Assembly (NCBI GenBank): GCA_003225055.1
Contig: QIAU01000199.1
Coordinates: 1-59,885, forward strand
Direction: 5' to 3'
DNA: 59,885 nt
Source: Acidobacteriota bacterium
GTDB taxonomy: Bacteria; Acidobacteriota; Terriglobia; Terriglobales; Acidobacteriaceae
Made by a program: the position numbers and the translations under genes. The notes under the pieces were generated by a model. The model ran no database searches. It saw only the letters and a list, made by a program, of their open reading frames with translations, and was not told the origin of the DNA. Shown in pieces: positions 54,101-59,885 of this stretch. Position 1 is the stretch's first letter, and every line of letters starts with the position of its first letter.

Positions 54101-54875
54101 CGGCGAGTGCCGAGTTCTTGTTGTTGTAAAAGGCTGACCCGTGAAATTGCGCTTCGCCTCGCTTCGTTGTGATGCGGATATTCGAGATTCCCGCATACTC
54201 CGCACTGAAATCGTTGGAGAGGACATTGAGTTCGCCCACAGCCTCCAGCGGGGGTTCGCTGCTAGTGGGTGACCCGAAAATAGTATTGGTGGAGCGTTGA
54301 CCGTCGATCGTGAAATTGGCTCCGTAGCTTTGGAAGCCAATGAATTTGAATTCGCCGGCATCTACGCCTTGCGTGATATTCGGGTTGAGAAAAAGAAACG
54401 AGTAGACGTCGCGGCTGTCACGGGGGAGGTCAATGATCTCCCGGCTGGAGATGGTGTCGCTGATGGTTTGATCGCTGGTATTTACCAACGGCGCTTCCGA
54501 TGTGACTTCGACACTTTCACTGGCAGTGGCTAGCTTCAGCACGGCATTGGCCGTAAGTGAGTCGCTGCCCTTCACGTCGATACCGCTAATCTGTGTTGTC
54601 CTCATGCCCGGCGCCGAGACTGAAACCTGGTATCTTCCGGCGCTCAGGCCGAAGACGCGGTATTCGCCTTGCGCATTGGTCTTGGTCTCGCGCTGTGTGT
54701 TTGTGGCGAGGTCGAGAATCACCACTGTCGCATTGGGAACCACGGCGCCTGTTCCGTCAGTTACCAGGCCTGCGATCGTGCCCAGGTCGGTTCCTTGCGC
54801 GAAAGCCAAGTTGGTGCCCCCGAAAATTGCAAGCAGGACAGTGAGGAGCATTGCAGAACAGTTCAACTGCTTCAT
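51159..54875 (-). CDS. TonB-dependent receptor with carboxypeptidase-regulatory-like domain (3)
   Basis: The 1,238-residue protein has a signal peptide (AMLLTVLLAIFGGTNLAFAQ), the Ig-like domain (IAGLVTDGTGAVVPNATVVI, LSAGRYQVSVSAPGMR), the plug (SDTISSREIIDLPRDSRDVY, FTIDGQRSTNTIFG, LNVLSNDFSAEYAG) and the barrel, ending LRLRITF. A GGGAGC site precedes the ATG. It is on the same strand as the BNR gene 141 bases downstream, so receptor and BNR protein may be co-expressed. Ligand unknown. Confidence 0.92.
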   Translation of the reverse strand: MKQLNCSAMLLTVLLAIFGGTNLAFAQGTDLGTIAGLVTDGTGAVVPNATVVILDLATNTQRETKTNAQGEYRVFGLSAGRYQVSVSAPGMRTTQISGIDVKGSDSLTANAVLKLATASESVEVTSEAPLVNTSDQTISDTISSREIIDLPRDSRDVYSFLFLNPNITQGVDAGEFKFIGFQSYGANFTIDGQRSTNTIFGSPTSSEPPLEAVGELNVLSNDFSAEYAGISNIRITTKRGEAQFHGSAFYNNKNSALAALQIQDKEGMAKFVPNQFVSHYPTPYFNYNDLGGSLGGPIPGLKKTWFFAAYERNYARSPINIFNNQLPHPSFWRGDFSGLISDPATANPGLLPDVPAGVSVDPSFTYQGMGRQFVSIPPELLNSNVQKLISTYFPKISTGVQMGVNSASGRVDGKIAGGFETLIPGGSTRDLGTLRVDHDFTDKDRVYVVYNAQADLGATSPVVAPFTGLGLAQNDVRDNTISGSYVRTIHNNLINEARAGFNRENSFRHSNTTLAGFLSSIGFDASAIDAYAAVVGQSQLATHGHTGITYGRTFVGLGTGGRNTERQLSQYLTTFGDTLTWVIKNHNLKMGADFVRNVGQDGFASGRGNPRGTMAYANPRACANGSCVNATTDPFAELLLGLPPTSVTFVADPRPPMDVHNWEQGYFFQDDWKVNSRLTLNLGLRYELVSPFVDKNDIMLNFDPTFGGGSGRFLISSDKTTQFLDPRIPAILPVVTASQSGLGIGRGLVRTDKNNLAPRLGVAWRMTDKSVVRGGYGVYFPTAAAQGIRDPLSTNAFNQALRKIDSGINPQPLQPWPTPLTGGDIDTSSLGGLPSVNAVPVGLHQPLIQQYNGTYERELGLRTSLRFSYLGSTAHGLIAGKDLNEIKPNDRGWDTTTGDGVTACNVDNADCIPSAADLARLPYPKLGDYLMSFGNFGHSQSNAFQAQLDRRYNKGLMLSASYTYLDQKSTGLDSGNSSLGGVAYNPFNPEADYGQDGWVSRHRFVLYGIYDLPVGRGRTLGSSFARWADALIGGWQTTFQMFAKTGTGFTPFWTCDNCQNGSTLPGNIAVTSVSAVGDFSDFITYRPLVVGDYKHHVGDQLFDPSAFAPPTIGSDVFDNPQVAKRNLLWGPGSWGVNFGLHKTFHFGERVIATLGADANNLFNHPLRSPNADFGGGGGSFAYLGGFNIHVDPATLNLVGPTIPDDISPNADFGRAFQTFSQEGVDSRRTIRLRLRITF

Positions 54876-55612
54876 GGCGCGCTCCCGGTTGTAATCCTTG
54901 GTCTAACGGTCGACCCTTTTACTACACTTCAACACTAAAAGCAAAAGAAACAATAGGAAATGAAAACATATGACAAGCCAAGCATTTGCTCACACAGGAA
55001 CCGGCATTCGGCGTCTTTTCCCACTCATCTCTTGGGCAGGCGTAACGCGAGAGTCTGCACCACGCGTTGATCACGCCATTCTCCGATGGCGAGTCAGGCA
55101 GCAATCCCTCTTTCCAGGCAGCGGAAAAATGCCAACAAATGACCTAGGATGAGTCAATCACGGGAAATTTTCCGTTCGGCTTCATCAGCCCTTGCATTCA
55201 ATCAGCACCTCAGCCTCGCTGGGTACATCGCGAGGAACCTCTTTGCCCAGAATTATCTTCAGAAGCCCTCGTTCTTCCGATCGAACTCGCGCAGCAGGTC
55301 GGTTTCATGCGCGCGAAGCGTTGGGTCTGACGACAGGAAGCACGTGATAAGTGTGTCGCCATGGACATAGCTCATGGGACGATGGTGCAGACCGAGATAA
55401 GTCTCGCAAGTGGTCGTGCCCCTTGCCTGCCTGCGGTCATTTGGAACCAGTTGAGGGCGGAGCCAATCCGGTTCCATGTTCGGGATAAGGACATAAAATG
55501 AAAACGGTCTAGGAAGGAAAACAACAGAACATAATAAGCAAAAGAAAACAACAAAGCAGATTGGAAGGGGCTTAGATATACTCCTCGTGGCCGCGCGAGA
55601 CGAGCCATATCC
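54876..55612. other. Intergenic region between receptor 3 and a glycosidase-like gene
   Basis: About 740 bases between divergent genes. A-rich tracts containing AGCAAAAGAAA occur near 54941 and again near 55535, one close to each gene, so they may be promoter-associated. A minus-strand frame (55259-55420) encodes SYVHGDTLITCFLSSDPTLR and LLREFDRKNEGF, which reads like the end of a lost protein I cannot assign. Confidence 0.4.
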
Positions 55613-57152
55613 ATGCGTCGTAGAGACCTGCTGAAAGGCGCGATTGCGTTGCCTGCCGCGCTCGCCGCCGACGTTCCCTCTCACCTATGGCAAGGCTACG
55701 ACTTCGGCTCCGGCCCGCCTGTTCGGGGGCGCCTAAATCAAGGTCCGTTTGATATTGAGCAAGACCAGGGTTGGCAAACCGTGCTGTTCACCACTCCCTC
55801 CGAGCGGCCGGTTCGGACTCCCGGGCTTGGACTGGGTGGAGTACGCATGGGAGGAGAGCGGGCCGTCGCTGGCCACACGGGCAGGTCGGGAAACGTTTGC
55901 GCAACACGTCGAGAAGATTTCGAGTTTGCCGTTTGTGGATGTGCTTTACATCCGCTGTGATTGGCGCAACGTGCAGTCACGCCCGAGACAACTCGACCTA
56001 GATCCGGTGTGGCAGCTCACGCTGGATGCCGCCAAACGCAAGGGCTTGCGCGTGGCATTTCGAATCCAACTATCGAACACATCATTTCAGCCTGAGCAAG
56101 TGGCCCTGCCGGAGTTTTTGCGAGATCGCGTGCCGCTGGTGAAGATTGGCAAGATTCCCGGAAAGGAACCAGGCGAATACCGCGAGCCCCGTTACGATCA
56201 CCCGGAATTTCAGAAAGCATTCGCAGAATTGACCGATCTCCTGGCGGCCCGCTTCGAAGGCGACCCCCTGATCGAGTGGATGGACCTGATGCAATACGGC
56301 TTTTGGGGCGAAGGACACACCAGCAATTAGCGCAACCCCTTTCCCGACTACCTGACCGCCGAGCGCACGTTCGTGGCGATGACCGAGCGTCAGCTTGAGA
56401 CCTGGAAGAAAACTCCGCTGGCCGTCAATACGCAACCTGACATCAGCAATGTCGGCAATCGTACGGTCATAGATATGGCGGTGCGAGCCGGCGCCTGGCT
56501 GCGTTCCGACAGCATCATCGTCGAGGAGCCAATCCAGATCGAAGAGCTTGCCAACCGTCCACCTTGGCTGGCGGCGATCTTAGAAGATGGCTACCTGCGG
56601 CAATATGACGCGCAGAAGATAAAGCTCGATGCCGCCGGTGTGAACGAACTTGAGAACTACATGCTGCACCTCCTGGACGTGAAAGCCAATCATTGGGGTC
56701 TTTGGACCGAGTCCGACAACCTCGCGCACTACTATGAGAGATACCCGCGGGGCTTCGACCGGTTGCGGCTCAACCTGGGGTGCCGATCGAGTCCTTCCTG
56801 GGTGTGGCAGCGGAAGCGGTATGGCACCTCAGAGCTGATCGTCTGTGTTTCCAACCGCGGTGTGGCTGGAGTTCCGGGTGGGTTGTGGCTCGAAATCGAA
56901 AGCCTTGATCAGAGATTCAAGCTACGTGGGGCGCTGGATGCGGGGCATCCTTACGGTGGTGGTCTGCGAGAGGCTTCTTTTTTACTCCCACAAGGTTTCA
57001 GTGGCAAAGTTCAGCTATCGGCGCAGCTTGAAATTCGTCCTGGTGTAATGAAACCGGTGGCCTGGGCGTGCGAACAACCGCTAAACCCCGATGGATCAAT
57101 TACCGTTGAGGTCAAGACCGCTGAAGATCGCGGTTGGCGAAAAGGGGTTTAA
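55613..57152 (+). pseudogene. Glycoside-hydrolase-like (DUF4832-type) protein, frameshifted and with an amber stop
   Basis: The first frame starts RRRDLLKGAIALPAALAADV, a Tat-like signal, and runs through DQGWQTVLFTTPSERPVR. Around 55825 one extra base shifts it; the next frame carries DWVEYAWEESGPSLATRAGR, PFVDVLYIRCDWRNVQ, LRVAFRIQL and EWMDLMQYGFWGEGHTSN. A TAG at 56328-56330 interrupts it, yet the same frame goes on (RNPFPDYLTAERTFVAM ... LGCRSSPSWVWQRKRYG) to 57152. The layout resembles TIM-barrel glycosidase-like proteins with a C-terminal DUF4832-type sandwich. Two independent lesions indicate a dead gene. Confidence 0.65.
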
Positions 57153-57160
57153 CCAAACGG

Positions 57161-57931
57161 TCATTCCCGCTTTTCTTGCCAGGCTGAAGCCAGGGTTGCT
57201 GGACGAAGCAACGCGGCTGACTGTTGGTCCAGATACACCGTCGTGTTCGGATGAGTCCGCAAGATGGAAGCAGGGGCCATCGGACTGATTTCACCCTCGA
57301 AACACGCTTTCACAGCCTTGGCTTTGCGGGCGTCAGGGACGAAGCACAGGATTTGCTTCGCCTTGAGAATCTGACGCACACTCATCGAAATAGCGCGTTG
57401 CGGTACATCTGCCAAGCTGGCGAACCACCCTTCGCCGAGTTGTTGGCGCCGGCAAGCCACATCTAACTTGACGACCAAATACGGGTCTTCGATTTCGAAG
57501 TCTGCGGGAGGATCATTGAACGCGAGGTGGCCATTCTCTCCGATTCCGACAAAGGCCACATCAATCGGCGCCGAGAGCAATGCTGCACTGGTGCGGCGGA
57601 CAACTTCCTCGGTATCCTCTTCCGGGTTGAGCAGATGGTGCTGGGTGATTCCCGTCTTCTGAATCAAGCGCTCTTGCAGGAAGCGGCAGAAACTGGCGGG
57701 GTGCGACGCCGGTAGGCCGATGTATTCGTCCAGGTGAAACATTTCGACCTTTGACCACTCGATTCGCGGAAGGTTTGTGAGCACTTCGAGAAAGTCGAAC
57801 TGGGCCGCGCCGGTGGCAGCAATGAGGCGAGCCTTTGCCTGTTCCTGTATAGCTTGTCGCAAAATTGAGGCAGCCTGGTCGGCCGCGACCTGGGCCATTT
57901 CGCGCTTATCATGAAAGCATTTGATCACCAC
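57161..57931 (-). CDS. nagB: Glucosamine-6-phosphate deaminase (NagB-like)
   Basis: The 256 residues follow the NagB/RpiA/SOL fold: [16 protein letters not shown] at the phosphate loop, [20 protein letters not shown] with the catalytic Asp, [18 protein letters not shown] and the [19 protein letters not shown] segment. In E. coli NagB the equivalent motif is GIGVDGH; the Asn for Asp change is common in related paralogues, so activity on glucosamine-6-phosphate or a close amino sugar is likely but not certain. It lies 14 bases after the Gfo/Idh gene on the same strand, suggesting an amino-sugar operon. Confidence 0.88.
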   Translation of the reverse strand: MVIKCFHDKREMAQVAADQAASILRQAIQEQAKARLIAATGAAQFDFLEVLTNLPRIEWSKVEMFHLDEYIGLPASHPASFCRFLQERLIQKTGITQHHLLNPEEDTEEVVRRTSAALLSAPIDVAFVGIGENGHLAFNDPPADFEIEDPYLVVKLDVACRRQQLGEGWFASLADVPQRAISMSVRQILKAKQILCFVPDARKAKAVKACFEGEISPMAPASILRTHPNTTVYLDQQSAALLRPATLASAWQEKRE

Positions 57932-57945
57932 GTGAATCTCCCAAA

Positions 57946-58854
57946 TCAGGATTTACCAGAAACCTGCCCGCGCGTGCTCTGCTCTGCCGTCTTTGCCATC
58001 GCCAGGCAAAGCTCCACCGAGGGAAACACGTCCTCAATCGAGGGATGTGGGGCTTGTTTACGCGTCAGCGCCCGGATGAATTCTGCGGCGCCGTCATAGC
58101 ATCCGTTCAGCACATCTTCCGGCATATTGTCGGAAGCAGTTTCCTCAATGGCCAGCCGATTCTCGCGGTATGCTCGCCAGCCGCGCTGAGGCCCGAATGG
58201 GCAGGTGACGAGGGCACGCAAATCCTCACCCATCGGCTCGTAACTTTCTTCGAGCGCTCCGGCCGCGGGTAGGATGTCAATGCGACCCGAGACGCCGCTC
58301 GCGAAGCGGAAGTCGATGGCATACCAGTCCGCGGCTCTGCCAATGTTTTTTAAGGTTCGGAATTGTGCATCTTCGACCTCGCCAGCAATGTGGCGGAGCG
58401 CATCCACGGCGTGAACCGCAGTCACCCACAGGAATTCAGGTTCTGTTCGCGCGTGCCGAGCCAGGGTGAAACGCCGGTTCGCGGAAAGCATGTTACGCGT
58501 ATGCGTTGCACGGGCCGTGTCGAATAGGGCCTTCACTCCAGAAATCGAGGCGCCGAGTGGTTTCTCGATGACACATGGAATTCCCAAATGAAGCAATTTG
58601 GAGCCGACCTCAGAAATATCTTCGGCCGGCACCACGGCTATACAACCGTCAAGTTTTTCTGCGGCTAGCATTTCCTCGCTGCTTTGATAGGCTCTCGCGA
58701 CATCATACTTGCGGCAAACCGAAACCGCAGCATAAGAGAGCAACCTTGCGGACGGACTTTTCCGTATCCACGCTGAAATAGCGCTGTGCCATCGAGTTGG
58801 TGTTGTATCCGAACGAAACCATGATCGTCCTTGACTGAAGGAGGTATTACCCAA
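57946..58854 (-). CDS. Gfo/Idh/MocA-like oxidoreductase, abnormal N-terminus
   Basis: Residues from ~45 match the family: [20 protein letters not shown], then [40 protein letters not shown] with the EKP catalytic Lys, and [11 protein letters not shown]. The first ~40 residues do not contain the GxGxxG nucleotide loop expected there and are rich in Arg, Ser and Trp, so the 5' end is probably frameshifted or replaced. The open frame in the overlapping register at 58665-58961 does not supply it convincingly. If the loop is lost, NAD(P) binding would fail. It precedes nagB by 14 bases. Confidence 0.65.
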   Translation of the reverse strand: MGNTSFSQGRSWFRSDTTPTRWHSAISAWIRKSPSARLLSYAAVSVCRKYDVARAYQSSEEMLAAEKLDGCIAVVPAEDISEVGSKLLHLGIPCVIEKPLGASISGVKALFDTARATHTRNMLSANRRFTLARHARTEPEFLWVTAVHAVDALRHIAGEVEDAQFRTLKNIGRAADWYAIDFRFASGVSGRIDILPAAGALEESYEPMGEDLRALVTCPFGPQRGWRAYRENRLAIEETASDNMPEDVLNGCYDGAAEFIRALTRKQAPHPSIEDVFPSVELCLAMAKTAEQSTRGQVSGKS

Positions 58855-59051
58855 CCGAATTCGCCCGAAACATGCATAGTCTTCATCTCTGGGGGCAGGA
58901 ATGAATGAGCCCGCTTATCCCACCCACGCGGGCAAGAGATGTGATCACCAAGACCAGGCAAAACGGCATGTCGTCGTCTTCCGCAAGTCTTTCCATAATG
59001 CTATAAACTACGAGGCGTTTTGTCTTTTCGGAGGATAACGGTTCACTGACA

Positions 59052-59312
59052 ATGCCGAAAACTGAAACCGCAGGACGCAAGCTACGACGGCTGCGCGAAA
59101 GCTTGGGTTTGACTATGCACGATGTCTACGCGGCGAGCAAGTTAGTTGCAGGTGCCAAGCGCAGCCGAAGGTTCCTGCTCCCGCCTGGTCGGCTGTCGGT
59201 CATCGAAAGCGGAAAAACGGTGCCCAGCATTTATCGACTGTACACGCTGGCTTTCGCGTACAATACGCGGATGCGAAAGCTGCTGGTGCTTTACGGCGCG
59301 TGGTGGCGTTGA
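59052..59312 (+). CDS. Xre-family helix-turn-helix protein
   Basis: The 86 residues form an Xre-type DNA-binding domain: AGRKLRRLRESLGLTMHDVY then SVIESGKTVPSIYRLYTLAF, where the SxIExGK motif lies in helices 3-4. An insertion of about 15 residues (VAGAKRSRRFLLPPG) between helices 2 and 3 is unusual. It is probably a small regulator; no target is evident. Confidence 0.8.
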   Translation: MPKTETAGRKLRRLRESLGLTMHDVYAASKLVAGAKRSRRFLLPPGRLSVIESGKTVPSIYRLYTLAFAYNTRMRKLLVLYGAWWR

Positions 59313-59397
59313 GTGCAGCGGGAAAGAACCAATCCTGTGCGGGAGTTCATTTTTTGGCTAGCCACGACTTGATCAGTTGATCTGACGTTTCCGATGC

Positions 59398-59583
59398 ATG
59401 AAAGCTTCGACAGAAAACACCTTAAGGGCGACCGGGGTTGCGATTGCGGTAGGCACGGGGGCATGGCTTTTTGGCTTCGCACAGAGAATTTGGCCCGCGC
59501 ATCCGGTACTTGCTCTACTCCTCCTTACCATTGCCGTTACTGTGATTGTCAAAGTGTGGCCAACGACTAAGTCAAATCTGTAG
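59398..59583 (+). CDS. Small membrane protein, two hydrophobic segments
   Basis: The 61 residues include GVAIAVGTGAWLFGFAQRIW and HPVLALLLLTIAVTVIVKVW, so two short membrane helices joined by a tight turn. No family is recognised. The ATG is poorly supported by a ribosome site. It may be a real small protein downstream of the HTH gene. Confidence 0.45.
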   Translation: MKASTENTLRATGVAIAVGTGAWLFGFAQRIWPAHPVLALLLLTIAVTVIVKVWPTTKSNL

Positions 59584-59885
59584 TGTGGACCGACACTTTG
59601 GAGCTAGGCCGCCACGGCCTTGAGGAGTCGGGCCTGCACCATTTCAGAGTTCCTGCACCCGGAGACTCCAGCGAGGCTGCGTCCCTCCACAACCTGGCAT
59701 TGTTGTACGCGAACCGCAAACTGCCCATCACGTCCGTCAGCTACTGCCACTGTAAGAAGTCGTGCTCGCTCAAGGTTGGCCCTAGTCTCTCTCTAGAGAA
59801 TTGCCGAACTGACACCGAGTTCACCGTCCGAACCGTATTGCCCAGATGGCGATAATAGTGGTAATAGTGGACTGTTCACATGGAT
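59584..59885. other. Right edge of window, nothing recognised
   Basis: A plus-strand frame of 90 codons (59583-59855) and a minus-strand frame running off the edge are both open but show no domain, ribosome site or family pattern. Confidence 0.3.

Noticed and set aside
2721-56330. Amber recoding (TAG read as an amino acid) linking the two in-frame TAG codons
   Set aside because: The second gene also has a frameshift, and I saw no pyrrolysine or suppressor genes. Simple nonsense mutation is enough.
1-59885. All frameshifts being sequencing errors of a low-quality assembly
   Set aside because: Three receptor genes over 1,100 codons, a 926-codon gene and many others are intact, and the lesions gather in toxins and remnants that also have missing ends. 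Single cases at homopolymers (such as 6329-6336) could still be errors.
1-59885. CRISPR arrays, rRNA or tRNA genes
   Set aside because: No regularly spaced long repeats, cloverleaf-like segments or rRNA signatures were seen on either strand by eye; a covariance-model search would be needed to exclude a tRNA fully.

Overview
The window reads as a piece of an Acidobacteriota chromosome, probably Terriglobia (Koribacter/Solibacter-like). This is inferred from gene content: three very long TonB-dependent receptors with an N-terminal carboxypeptidase-regulatory-like domain, three CRTAC1-type FG-GAP/ASPIC-UnbV proteins each near an exported TPR protein, a winged-helix/TolB/TPR regulator, several Tat-exported sugar enzymes, a DUF1080 protein and a BNR-repeat protein. 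No rRNA, tRNA or CRISPR array was seen.

Layout. 1-2816: a cupredoxin-like exported protein cut by the window edge, divergent from a winged-helix/TPR regulator; three 7-bp direct repeats sit in front of the regulator. 3196-7029: exported esterase, remnants of an amidohydrolase and an integrase, a Xre/RES toxin-antitoxin pair, and a decayed DUF362/hydrolase fusion. 7746-9914: aldo/keto reductase and small proteins. 10308-17076: receptor, terminator, then a TPR-CRTAC1 pair. 17136-20088: monooxygenase remnant, a DUF2911-like protein, a Lys-rich exported protein, a dihydrofolate reductase-family gene inside inverted repeats and 8-bp direct repeats, and a toxin-antitoxin module with a broken toxin. 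20721-24797: DUF1080, two sugar isomerase/epimerase-like proteins and a Gfo/Idh/MocA oxidoreductase, probably a glycoside or keto-sugar pathway. 25148-35711: two further CRTAC1/TPR sets around a second receptor. 36262-37837: an AbrB/PIN module with a wrecked toxin, a formate dehydrogenase fragment and an intact FitAB-like module with a palindromic operator. 38440-44877: a compact Hsp70 system (helical-repeat protein, J-domain protein, GrpE-like protein, Hsp70, zinc-ribbon membrane protein). 44872-59583: GH3 remnant, VapBC with a frameshifted toxin, uronate-type MFS transporter, heparinase remnant, BNR protein, third receptor, a broken glycosidase-like gene, NagB-like deaminase, Gfo/Idh protein, a helix-turn-helix protein and a small membrane protein.

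Two themes run through the window. One is glycan use: receptors for uptake, surface or periplasmic binding proteins, glycosidase and lyase remnants, a uronate transporter and cytoplasmic sugar enzymes. The other is accessory turnover: five toxin-antitoxin modules, three with broken toxins, and at least eight other gene remnants. Because many reading frames above 1,000 codons are intact, the lesions are unlikely to be mainly sequencing errors, though single homopolymer cases could be.

The strongest candidates for something undescribed are the Hsp70 cluster at 38440-44877, in which the J protein lacks the canonical HPD histidine and both Hsp70 and its GrpE-like partner carry a run of nine glutamates, and the inverted-repeat cassette at 18576-19300, which carries a reductase gene and no transposase.
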